Positions 7,618-16,011 of a stretch of DNA of 64,000 bases are shown here, one piece after another. This DNA is from Litorivicinus lipolyticus (lineage in GTDB: Bacteria; Pseudomonadota; Gammaproteobacteria; Pseudomonadales; Litorivicinaceae), in contig NZ_CP045871.1 in the NCBI RefSeq assembly GCF_009650135.1, forward strand, positions 1,488,001 through 1,552,000. The letters are read 5' to 3'. Below the pieces are notes generated by a model that ran no database searches, had not been told where the DNA came from, and saw only the letters and a program-made list of their open reading frames with translations. Made by a program: the position numbers and the translations under genes. The number at the start of each line of letters is the position of its first letter. Positions within the stretch are counted from its first letter, which is position 1.

Positions 7618-10612
7618 TTTGACGCGCTCCTTCGGGGTCAAAGAACACGGGCGAGCAAATCTCCGCTTCGATGGTTCGACCATCGACACCCGGGAAATAG
7701 ACTTTTTCACCCATGCGATTAAGGCCGCCTTTGATCAGCGCCATAGCAATACTGTGTCCACAGTTCGGGCTCCAGTAACTCGAGGTCACGTGGCCGACCA
7801 TGGTCATGGGAATGGCGCCATTGGGGTCGAACACAGCCTGGGCACCCTCTTGCAAGACGGCTTTGGGGTCGATGGTTTTCAGGCCGACCAGCTGTTTGCG
7901 GTCGTCGCGCACACAGTCCGCGCGCTGCATGCCGCGCTTGCCGATGAACGGGAAGGGTTTCTTCATGCCGACCGCCCAGCCATGGTTCAAATCAAAGGGA
8001 TGAACCGAGCCGTCGGTGTCTTGACCGGCGATAATGAAGCCCTTTTCCGCCCGCAGCACGTGCATGGTCTCGGTGCCGTAGGGGGTAATATTAAACTCGG
8101 CCCCGGCTTCAATCGCCGCTTCCCAGACGTGCAAACCGTAGTGCGCCGGCACGTTAATTTCGTAGCTGGCTTCGCCGGTGAACGAAATACGGAAGATTCG
8201 TCCCGGTACGCCGGCGATCGTGGCCGCCTGCCAGTCCATGAACTTAAAGGCCTCGCCCGACAGCTCGGCATCGGTCAGCTTTTGCAGCACCTTGCGGCTG
8301 TTCGGACCGGATATCGTCGTGGTCGCCCACTGATCGGTGACGGTATTGAAGTACACCTCCAGTTCCGGCCATTCCGTTTGGTGCCACAATTCGAGCCACT
8401 CGTAGACCCGTGCCGCGCCACCCGTGGTGGTGGTCATGATGAAGTGGTTGTCGCCTAAACAGGCGGTCACACCGTCATCAAACAGCATGCCATCCTCGCC
8501 ACACATCAGACCGTAACGGCACTTACCAATGCCCAATTTAGCCCAGGCGTTGGTGTAGACCCGGCCCATGAATTCACGCGCATCCGGTCCTTGGACATCA
8601 ATTTTACCCAGCGTCGAGGCATCCAGAATACCGACCGAATCGCGCACCGCCTTGGCTTCACGGTTGACCGCCTGGTCCAGCGTCTCGCCGTGCTGGGGGA
8701 AATACCACGGCCGCTTCCACTGGCCGACGTCTTCGAACACGGCGCCCTGGGCTTCATGCCACGGCTGCATGGCGGTGTAGCGCTTGGGGTCAAATAAGGC
8801 CGCGGCGTTTCGACCGGCAATGGCGCCAAAGGTCACCGGCGTGTAGTTCGGCCGGAACATGGTGGTGCCGGTTTCGCTGATCGGTTTGTTCAGCGCCTTG
8901 GCGGTAATGGCCACGCCGTTGATGTTGCTCAATTTGCCTTGGTCGGTGCCAAATCCGAGCGCGGTGTAGCGCTTGACGTGTTCAATTGACTCGAAGCCTT
9001 CTTGACACGCCAGCTCAATCGCCGACGCGGTAACGTCGTTTTGGTAGTCGACAAATTGTTTCGGGGCACGCGATGTGCGCGCGGTGTGCGGCACTTGAAA
9101 CAGCGCCATGGCCGGCGCCACCGCCACATCCTCGACCCGCGGTGGTGCGATCGGCGCGACGTCACAGGCCGCGGCGGCGCGTTCGATCGCCCGCGCCAGC
9201 ACCGTACCCAGCGCATACTCGCCCTCAACGCCACCGGCACAGTGCAGGTGCTTAAAGGTCACATTCGGCACAAACCCCAATTTTTCTTGATCCCACAGCG
9301 GACGGCACCCCAAGTGGGCCGATAAGTGCACAACTGGGCTGTAACCGCCGCTGGATCCAACCGTGTCGCATTGCAGTTGGCGCACGGGCCCGTCCACTCG
9401 ATTGCCATCGGCACTGATCGGAGCCACATAGACGCCTTCAACCGCCTTGCCGCCGCGCACATCGATCACGGCCTGGCCGGTCAGCACGGTCAATCCGGCG
9501 TCGCGCGCCGCACCGATCGTTGCGCTTTCCGGGTTGGCCCGGGTATCAACCACGGCCACCACAGTGCCGCCGCTGGCGGCCCAGTCGATCGCACACTGGT
9601 AGCCATAATCGTTGGTCGTCATGACCACCAAGCGTTGACCCGGACGCACGCCGTAGCGGCGAATGTACGTCGAAATGGCCCCCGCCACCATGCAGCCGGG
9701 GATGTCATTGTTGCCGTAAACCAGCGGGCGCTCGTGAGCGCCGGTGGCCAAAATTACTTCGTGCGCACGGACCCGGTGCATGCGCGAGCGCACCTGTCCG
9801 ACCGGCGCACGATCACTCAGGTGCTCGGTCAAGCGCTGGTGCACCGTAACGAAGCTGTGGTCGTGATAGCCGTTCGCGGTCGCCCGCGTCATCAACTCAA
9901 CGTTGGCCATGGCGTGCAGTTCAGCCACCGCCGCGTCGACCCACTGCATCGCCGGTTGACCGTCGATCAATTCCGGGCTGGCCAGCAAATAGCCACCCCA
10001 TTCGTTTTGCTCGTCCACCAACAGCACGCGCTTGCCGCCGCGACCGGCCGTCAGCGCCGCCGCCAAACCCGCAGGCCCGCCGCCGACCACCAACAGGTCG
10101 CAGTGTTGATTCATCACGTCGTACTGATCGGGATCCGTTTCCAGCGGCGACCGGCCCAGGCCGGCGGCCTTGCGGATGTAGTGCTCGTAAGTCATCCACA
10201 GCTTGGCTGGCCACATGAAGGTTTTGTAGTAAAAACCCGGCGCCATCAGGCTGCCGCCCAAGGTGCCTGCGATGCTCTTTAAATCAAATTCGACACTGGG
10301 CCAGCCGCTGACCGGCTCGCACACCAAGCCATCGAACAGCTCTTGTTGGGTCGCGCGCACGTTGGGCACTTGGGTCGCTTCGCTGGCCCCCAGTTGCAAC
10401 AGTGCGTTGGGCTCGTCAGCGCCGGCGGCCATGATCCCGCGCGGGCGCCCGTACTTGAAACTGCGCCCGACTAGGTTAATCCCATTGGCCAACAACGCCG
10501 AGGCCAACGAATCGCCCTCAAAGCCCTGATAGCTTTTACCGCGGTACTTGAAATTAACGGGCTTGCCACGGTTGATGCGCCCGCCCTGTGGCAGTCGGTT
10601 GCCTTGGCTCAT
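7610..10612 (-). CDS. soxA: Sarcosine oxidase alpha subunit
   Basis: A 1000-residue subunit of typical family length. Domains: N-terminal 2Fe-2S-ferredoxin-like Fer2_4 region (about 10-95, with GFEGDSLASALLANG), an NAD/FAD Rossmann domain with LVVGGGPAGLAAALTAGRGG near 172-191, and a C-terminal GcvT-like THF-binding half (about 600-980, including SFTGEASYEINVP). The complex oxidises sarcosine to glycine and passes the methyl to THF as 5,10-methylene-THF, or releases formaldehyde, with H2O2 formed at the beta-subunit flavin. The start overlaps the soxD stop by ATGA. A paralogue is at 26639-29545. Confidence 0.97.
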   Translation of the reverse strand: MSQGNRLPQGGRINRGKPVNFKYRGKSYQGFEGDSLASALLANGINLVGRSFKYGRPRGIMAAGADEPNALLQLGASEATQVPNVRATQQELFDGLVCEPVSGWPSVEFDLKSIAGTLGGSLMAPGFYYKTFMWPAKLWMTYEHYIRKAAGLGRSPLETDPDQYDVMNQHCDLLVVGGGPAGLAAALTAGRGGKRVLLVDEQNEWGGYLLASPELIDGQPAMQWVDAAVAELHAMANVELMTRATANGYHDHSFVTVHQRLTEHLSDRAPVGQVRSRMHRVRAHEVILATGAHERPLVYGNNDIPGCMVAGAISTYIRRYGVRPGQRLVVMTTNDYGYQCAIDWAASGGTVVAVVDTRANPESATIGAARDAGLTVLTGQAVIDVRGGKAVEGVYVAPISADGNRVDGPVRQLQCDTVGSSGGYSPVVHLSAHLGCRPLWDQEKLGFVPNVTFKHLHCAGGVEGEYALGTVLARAIERAAAACDVAPIAPPRVEDVAVAPAMALFQVPHTARTSRAPKQFVDYQNDVTASAIELACQEGFESIEHVKRYTALGFGTDQGKLSNINGVAITAKALNKPISETGTTMFRPNYTPVTFGAIAGRNAAALFDPKRYTAMQPWHEAQGAVFEDVGQWKRPWYFPQHGETLDQAVNREAKAVRDSVGILDASTLGKIDVQGPDAREFMGRVYTNAWAKLGIGKCRYGLMCGEDGMLFDDGVTACLGDNHFIMTTTTGGAARVYEWLELWHQTEWPELEVYFNTVTDQWATTTISGPNSRKVLQKLTDAELSGEAFKFMDWQAATIAGVPGRIFRISFTGEASYEINVPAHYGLHVWEAAIEAGAEFNITPYGTETMHVLRAEKGFIIAGQDTDGSVHPFDLNHGWAVGMKKPFPFIGKRGMQRADCVRDDRKQLVGLKTIDPKAVLQEGAQAVFDPNGAIPMTMVGHVTSSYWSPNCGHSIAMALIKGGLNRMGEKVYFPGVDGRTIEAEICSPVFFDPEGARQNV

Positions 10613-10899
10613 GCGTTGTCTCCGGTGACACGGGGCTGTTCGCCGATTTTGTAGGTTTCTTTGATGTCGTAGGTCAGGGTGTCGCGGGTGACGTTGAAAA
10701 ACTTACGACAGCCCAGTGCATGCACCCACATTTCGTGGTGGATACCCTTGGGGTTTTTACGGAAGTACAGATAGTCGCCCCACTCTTGGTCGCTACAGGC
10801 GTCCGGATCCACCGGGCGCTTGATGTGGGCCTGGCCTTTGGCGTGGAACTCTTCTTCTTCGCGGTGCTCGCCGCAGTGCGGGCAAAAAATATGCAGCAT
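10609..10899 (-). CDS. soxD: Sarcosine oxidase delta subunit (zinc-binding)
   Basis: The 96-residue protein keeps all four zinc ligands reported for the family: C6 and C9 in FCPHCG, then H60 and C64 in WVHALGC. It is the small structural subunit of heterotetrameric sarcosine oxidase. The stop overlaps the soxA start (ATGA), and the start is about 12 bases after the soxB stop. It is a useful comparison for the degenerate paralogue at 29542-29814. Confidence 0.97.
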   Translation of the reverse strand: MLHIFCPHCGEHREEEEFHAKGQAHIKRPVDPDACSDQEWGDYLYFRKNPKGIHHEMWVHALGCRKFFNVTRDTLTYDIKETYKIGEQPRVTGDNA

Positions 10900-10911
10900 G
10901 GTCGATTCCTA

Positions 10912-12165
10912 TCAGTGCGCCACGCCGGCCGCGCCATGCTCATCGACAAGCGCACCGGTGTGAAAACGATCAATTGAAAACGGCGCCGCTAACGGGTGCA
11001 TTTCACCCTTCGCCAGGCTGGCCGCAAAAACGTTGCCCGAACCGGGCGTGGCCTTAAAGCCACCGGTGCCCCAGCCGCAGTTGAAATACAGGTTCTCAAC
11101 CGGAGTCTTGGACAGAATCGGGCAGGCGTCGGGGCAGGTGTCGACGATACCGCCCCACTGGCGGTTCATGCGTACACGGCTGAAGATCGGGAACATCTCG
11201 ACGATCGCCTGAACGGTGTGCTCAATCGTATGGTACGAACCGCGCTGGCCATAGCCGTTGTAGCCATCGATGCCGGCGCCAATGACCAAATCGCCCTTGT
11301 CGGACTGGCTGACGTAGCCGTGCACGGCGTTGGACATCACCACCGTGTCTAAAATCGGTTTAATCGGCTCGGACACCAAGGCCTGCAAGGGGTGCGATTC
11401 CAGCGGCAAATCAAAGCCCGCCATATTCGCCAGCACACTCGAGTTGCCGGCCACCACACAGCCCACCTTGCCCGCCTTGATCAGGCCGTGTTGCTTGGTC
11501 TGGACCCCGGTAATGGCGCCGTCCTCGATCTTTAAATCAATGACTTCGGTTTGCTGAATCAAATCCACACCCAGCGCGTCGGCACCGCGCGCATAGCCCC
11601 AGGCCACGGCGTCGTGACGAGCAACGCCAGCACGCGGCTGCCACGACGCCCCCAGCACCGGGTAACGCGCGTTCGGCGAACAATCCAGATGCGGCACAAT
11701 GGCCTGGACGCCTTGGGTGTCCAGTACTTCACCGTCAATGCCGTTCAAACGGTTGGCGTTAACCCGGCGCTGGATATCGCGCATGTCTTGGAGGTTATGG
11801 CCCAGGTTTAATACGCCGCGCTGGGAGAACATCACGTTGTAGTTCAAATCCTGGCTGAGCCCTTCCCACAGGCCCATGGCGTGCTCGTACAGGTGCGCCG
11901 CCTCATCCCACAGGTAGTTCGAACGCACGATGGTGGTGTTGCGCCCGGTGTTACCGCCGCCCAAAAAGCCTTTTTCGATCACGGCCACATTGGTAATGCC
12001 GTGTTCTTTGGCCAAATAGTACGCCGTCGCCAAGCCGTGGCCGCCACCGCCGACAATAATCACATCGTAGTGATCCTTAGGTTTCGGGTTGCGCCAAACG
12101 CGCTGCCAATTTTCATGGTGGCTGAGCGTGTGCTTGGCCAAGCCAAAGCCGGAATAACGTTGCAT
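10912..12165 (-). CDS. soxB: Sarcosine oxidase beta subunit
   Basis: A 417-residue DAO-family flavoprotein. Its N-terminal dinucleotide-binding motif is [20 protein letters not shown] (about 35-54). ARHDAVAWG contains H184, which I take to be the covalent FMN attachment site of this family. [18 protein letters not shown] and a C-terminal [16 protein letters not shown] segment complete the family pattern. I chose ATG 12165 because GGAG lies six bases upstream; the in-frame start at 12192 has none. It is the first gene of soxBDAG, 112 bp after the ETF pair, so a separate promoter is possible. It binds sarcosine and oxidises it at the FAD/FMN interface shared with the alpha subunit. Confidence 0.96.
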   Translation of the reverse strand: MQRYSGFGLAKHTLSHHENWQRVWRNPKPKDHYDVIIVGGGGHGLATAYYLAKEHGITNVAVIEKGFLGGGNTGRNTTIVRSNYLWDEAAHLYEHAMGLWEGLSQDLNYNVMFSQRGVLNLGHNLQDMRDIQRRVNANRLNGIDGEVLDTQGVQAIVPHLDCSPNARYPVLGASWQPRAGVARHDAVAWGYARGADALGVDLIQQTEVIDLKIEDGAITGVQTKQHGLIKAGKVGCVVAGNSSVLANMAGFDLPLESHPLQALVSEPIKPILDTVVMSNAVHGYVSQSDKGDLVIGAGIDGYNGYGQRGSYHTIEHTVQAIVEMFPIFSRVRMNRQWGGIVDTCPDACPILSKTPVENLYFNCGWGTGGFKATPGSGNVFAASLAKGEMHPLAAPFSIDRFHTGALVDEHGAAGVAH

Positions 12166-12277
12166 AACGTGCTCCAAATCGTGGGGACGCAAGGTTTTCA
12201 GTGGTTAAAAGGGTACGGCTCAAGCGGGGCGACGCGCATACACGCCGACGCCCCACGGTTGCCTGTCTACGACAGTG

Positions 12278-13036
12278 TCAGGAAATCAGGCCCTTGGACG
12301 CCAACAGATCCAGTACGCGGCTGGCGGCCTCCGGGTCGTCACCACGGATCACCTCGCCGCCGCCGGCACTGACCGCCATGCGCTGGCTGAATCGATCCCA
12401 GCCGGATTTCGTGCTTTTAATGGTCAGGCGCTGGTGGCCGGGCTTGGCCGGCTCTTGGGTCCACATCACGGCGGTCGAGCTGACCAGCAGTGGCGTCGCC
12501 TGAGCCTCAACAATAACGCCCGTTCGAGCACGCCGCGCCACGTATTCAAGCGTCAGCGGCGCGTTCTGCGAGACCGTCACCACCGTGCCCTGGGCAATCC
12601 GCATCACCCGGCGTTTGCCCTTGGGCAAAAACTGAGTGGCATCGAATCCATCGCCATCTGCCGCCAGGCCGAGCACCTGATCCACCAGCGCCATGCCCAG
12701 CGACGCAGCCACCAGGTAAGGCAAGGTTCCACTGTCGTCCTGGCCCTGCGCCTGATGACCGCACAGCACCAGATCATGCGGCCCCGTGCTCAACAAAAAG
12801 CCAGCCAACAGCGCGGCGATATCATCGCTGTTCGGCTCGATCCGTTGAATGCGCTCAAAACCCAGCCCCAAGTACTGGCGCAGCGCCCATTCATGGCCTT
12901 TAGGGCCGACGTGCACCAGCCGCGGCTTATCCACCAATGAACGCGCCACCGCCAGCGCCCGGGCGTCATTCGGCGCCAACATCAGGCGCCCGCTTTTGGG
13001 ATGACGGGCCAATGACACACAGACCGTAATATTCAT
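12278..13036 (-). CDS. etfB: Electron transfer flavoprotein beta subunit, dgc-associated
   Basis: The 252-residue ETF beta-type protein has the family pattern GHEWALRQYLGLGFERI followed by DLVLCGHQAQGQDDSGTLPY (AMP/FAD-site loop). It differs from housekeeping EtfB in having a short N-terminus that goes directly from MNITVCVSLARHP to the nucleotide region, as in the ETF-like pair next to dgcAB in Pseudomonas. It probably works with the alpha subunit to take electrons from dimethylglycine demethylase to the quinone pool. The start overlaps the etfA stop by ATGA. Confidence 0.85.
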   Translation of the reverse strand: MNITVCVSLARHPKSGRLMLAPNDARALAVARSLVDKPRLVHVGPKGHEWALRQYLGLGFERIQRIEPNSDDIAALLAGFLLSTGPHDLVLCGHQAQGQDDSGTLPYLVAASLGMALVDQVLGLAADGDGFDATQFLPKGKRRVMRIAQGTVVTVSQNAPLTLEYVARRARTGVIVEAQATPLLVSSTAVMWTQEPAKPGHQRLTIKSTKSGWDRFSQRMAVSAGGGEVIRGDDPEAASRVLDLLASKGLIS

Positions 13037-14118
13037 GCGTCTACCCTCGCCTTCAAGCGTTCGATCATTTGCTGCATCCAGCTTTCCGCATCCGCGATGA
13101 TGCTCAAATCAGCCCGTTTGACCATGTCACAACTGGGGTCATTGTTAACCGCGATCACCGTCGAACACTCCTTGATGCCCTGCAAGTGCTGCACAGCACC
13201 GGAAATGCCAATCGCCAAGTAGACCTGGGCCCGGACAATCTGACCGGTTGCGCCGACTTGGCGCTCGCGGGGCAACTTGCCGTCGTCAACCACCACGCGG
13301 CTGCCACCAATACTGGCGCCCAAGGCCGCCGCCAAGGCGTGAAAGGTGTCCATGTTGGCCACCCCGTTGCCGGCCGAAATCACAAAGTCCGCCTCGACCA
13401 GCGGTATATCGTCCGACGGCAGGCTGAACAGGTCTTCATCGCCCGCGGTCAACCCCAGCGCGTGGGACTGCGCGTCGACCGCCGTCGTAAACTCCAAATC
13501 CAGCGCCCCAGTGGTACCGGCGCGCAGCGCAATCACCGCAGGCAAGAGTGCGTGGGCGTGGTAGCGCCCATTGCCGCACGCACGGCGCACACCCGCATCG
13601 GACACCTCAAACACATCGGTGGCCAAACTGAGCCCGGCACGCACCGCGAATCGACGCGCCAAATCCGAGTCGCCCTGGGCGCTTTCCGCGAACAGCACAT
13701 GCTGGGGCTGGACCCGCTGGTATTCACCAAACAGCGCCTCGACTTTGGCCTCCGGCTGGTAGTGCTCGATTGATTCGTCGACCCACTCGGCCACTTCGTC
13801 AATCCCCATATCCGCCAGGCACTGCGGTTGATCAAGCTGACCAAACAGCACCAGCACCACCGCGGTATCGCCATTCAATTCAGCCAGCGCGCGGGCGACG
13901 TAGGCGACTTCGCGATCCAAAGTCGACAGAGCGCCGGACTTGGCCTGTAAACACAGCATGATCCGGCGCTCGGCATCGGCATGATCGCGCACCGGCTTGA
14001 CCGCCGCGGCGATCGGGGTCTGATCTTCACCGGACACATCACGCCCACGCGCAATGCGTTTGACGCCGGATGCGGTCATAAAGCCGCGGTCTTGGCTAAA
14101 TCGATTGATTCGCTTCAT
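13033..14118 (-). CDS. etfA: Electron transfer flavoprotein alpha subunit, dgc-associated
   Basis: The 361-residue ETF alpha protein has a roughly 60-residue N-terminal extension before the ETF domain. The C-terminal FAD-binding signature is complete: GSRVVVDDGKLPRERQVGATG, then YLAIGISGAVQHLQGI and the ending AVNNDPSCDMVKRADLSI. It lies between dgcB and etfB with near-zero spacing, so it is dedicated to this pathway rather than to fatty acid oxidation. The likely partner is the Fe-S membrane protein DgcB. ATG 14118 is two bases after the dgcB stop; an internal ATG at residue 14 is an alternative start. Confidence 0.87.
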   Translation of the reverse strand: MKRINRFSQDRGFMTASGVKRIARGRDVSGEDQTPIAAAVKPVRDHADAERRIMLCLQAKSGALSTLDREVAYVARALAELNGDTAVVLVLFGQLDQPQCLADMGIDEVAEWVDESIEHYQPEAKVEALFGEYQRVQPQHVLFAESAQGDSDLARRFAVRAGLSLATDVFEVSDAGVRRACGNGRYHAHALLPAVIALRAGTTGALDLEFTTAVDAQSHALGLTAGDEDLFSLPSDDIPLVEADFVISAGNGVANMDTFHALAAALGASIGGSRVVVDDGKLPRERQVGATGQIVRAQVYLAIGISGAVQHLQGIKECSTVIAVNNDPSCDMVKRADLSIIADAESWMQQMIERLKARVDA

Positions 14119-14120
14119 GC

Positions 14121-16010
14121 TCAGGCCACTCCCACGGCATCGGCCACCAGTTCAACGATATCGACCACCTCGGTTTGGCTTTGCACCACGCCGTCCAACA
14201 TGGTCATGCAATTCGGACAGGCGACCGCCACGGTGTTGGCTGCGACCTGATGAATGTCATCCATGCGCATGTCCGGAATTCGGCGCTCGCCGGGTATGTC
14301 GCTGAACGCGGCACCGCCGCCCCACCCGCAACAGCGGCTGTCCATGGCCGAGCGCTGCATATCGACAAAATCATCGGTAATCGCCTTCAGCAGCGCGCGC
14401 GGCGCATCGACCTCGCCGTTGTACCGCCCCAAATAGCAGGGGTCGTGGTAGGTCAAGGTGCCCAGCGACAGCCGCTGACTGATCGTCAATTGGCCGCTTT
14501 GAACTAACGCATTCAGCAACTGGGTATGGTGGAGCACATCAAGGTCGCCACCGAAGGCCCGGTATTCTTGGCCCAGGGCGTGAAACGCGTGCGGATCGAT
14601 GGTCACGATCTGTTTGAAATCCAGCTCGGCCAAACGCGCCAGGTTGCGCTCGGCCAGGTTTTGAAACAGCAATTCGTCACCCAAGCGGCGGGCAACGTCG
14701 CCCGTATCCAGCTCGCGGCCGCCCATCACGGCGACCGACAACCCGGCTTTTTTCATCAGCTTGGCGAGCAGGCGCAGGGTCTTTTGATTGCGTAATTCGA
14801 ATGCCGATTCACCACTCCAAAACAGGTAGTCAACGGCGTGCCCGGGGCTCGCCACCGGCAAATCCAAATCGATGCTCCAGTTGCCGCGTTGACTGACATC
14901 AAACCCGCCGACCGTGTCGGTGTGGCGCAACGCATCCAGTGCGGCATTGGCGTTGCCGGGCACACCGCCCTGCTCGAGCGCGACAAAGCGCCGCATGTCA
15001 ACGATGGCGTCCACGTGCTCGATCATCATCGGGCACTCGTTGACACAGGCCCGGCAGGTGGTGCAGGCATACAGCGTTTGCTCCTCGATCAGACTGGGAA
15101 TGATGTCGCCGTCCAAGCCAGGGTGGTGCTGGCCCACCGCCAGACCCGGCGTCGGTGAGCCTGCGTAACGCGCGTCGCTGCGATCCTCGATGCCGGCGAC
15201 CAGGTCTTGAATCAGTTTTTTAGGGTTCAGTGGCTGGCCGGCCGCGAATGCTGGGCATGCGGCCTCGCACTTGCCGCACTCGACACAGGCGTCAAAGCTG
15301 AGCAGGCGATTCCACTCAAAGTCATGCACATGGCCAACGCCGTATTGGGCGGCCTCGCTGTCGATTGGTTTGAGGTCGGTCGATAACTGACCGACCGAGT
15401 CGAAGCGATCCTGACGCGGGTGAAAGGCCAGATGCACGGAGCCCGACAACACATGCTTCAGCGGTCGGCTCAACAAGGCGCCACCGGTGATTTCGATCAA
15501 CCCTATGACCGCCAAGCCACCGCCGATCAATGCCCAGGGCAAGGCGGGGTCGATCGCGCGCGACTCGGCCAGTGTCAGCATTAAAAAACCCAGGCCATAG
15601 GCAAACAGGCTATAAGGCACCGCCATCCAGGGCCCGCCCGACAGGCGCTCGGGTTTAACCAGCCGCCGGCGGGCGACAAATAAGGCGCCGATTAAACCCA
15701 GCGCCAATAACCCCCACAGCAGCCCGTAACTGAGGCCGTTGCGAAACCCGGCGACGTACACCACCCCCAACATCACAAACGACCCAACCACACCGCCGGC
15801 GGCAGCCACGTGGGTCCGGGCAATGTAGCGATCACGCGCAACAATGTGATGCAGATCGACCAGATAGCGTTTGGGTATCGTCAACAATAACGACAGCGGC
15901 AGCGCAGCGCGGGCCGATTGCCCCTGGCCCCACAGGCTGACCCGGCGCATTACGCCGACCACAAAACCAATGACCGCAACGCCCCACAGCAAGCTAATCA
16001 ACGCGCTCAT
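14121..16010 (-). CDS. dgcB: Dimethylglycine demethylase subunit DgcB, Fe-S membrane protein
   Basis: The 629-residue protein has N-terminal membrane helices (the first about residues 3-22, a few more up to about 200). Two 4Fe-4S motifs follow, CVECGKCEAACP and CTTCRACVNECP, then a heterodisulfide-reductase-type C-terminal region with two CCG-like domains (DPCYLGRYNGEVD and SRCCGWGGGAAF, and a final CPNCMTMLDG). It accepts electrons from DgcA via ETF and passes them to the membrane. ATG 16010 was chosen because it directly follows the dgcA stop; the upstream in-frame ATG at 16082 lies within dgcA. Architecture matches PA5399 DgcB. A generic glycolate-oxidase-type Fe-S subunit would lack this context. 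Confidence 0.87.
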   Translation of the reverse strand: MSALISLLWGVAVIGFVVGVMRRVSLWGQGQSARAALPLSLLLTIPKRYLVDLHHIVARDRYIARTHVAAAGGVVGSFVMLGVVYVAGFRNGLSYGLLWGLLALGLIGALFVARRRLVKPERLSGGPWMAVPYSLFAYGLGFLMLTLAESRAIDPALPWALIGGGLAVIGLIEITGGALLSRPLKHVLSGSVHLAFHPRQDRFDSVGQLSTDLKPIDSEAAQYGVGHVHDFEWNRLLSFDACVECGKCEAACPAFAAGQPLNPKKLIQDLVAGIEDRSDARYAGSPTPGLAVGQHHPGLDGDIIPSLIEEQTLYACTTCRACVNECPMMIEHVDAIVDMRRFVALEQGGVPGNANAALDALRHTDTVGGFDVSQRGNWSIDLDLPVASPGHAVDYLFWSGESAFELRNQKTLRLLAKLMKKAGLSVAVMGGRELDTGDVARRLGDELLFQNLAERNLARLAELDFKQIVTIDPHAFHALGQEYRAFGGDLDVLHHTQLLNALVQSGQLTISQRLSLGTLTYHDPCYLGRYNGEVDAPRALLKAITDDFVDMQRSAMDSRCCGWGGGAAFSDIPGERRIPDMRMDDIHQVAANTVAVACPNCMTMLDGVVQSQTEVVDIVELVADAVGVA

Positions 16011-16011
16011 G

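Noticed and set aside
7610..10612. soxA/soxG 8-bp overlap as a frameshift artefact
   Set aside because: Both reading frames are intact and the same overlap geometry recurs in the second cluster, so it is translational coupling.
12263..12275. Terminator CTGTC-TAC-GACAG after etfB
   Set aside because: The five-base arms with a three-base loop and no T-tract are too weak; the dyad may be chance or a minor operator.
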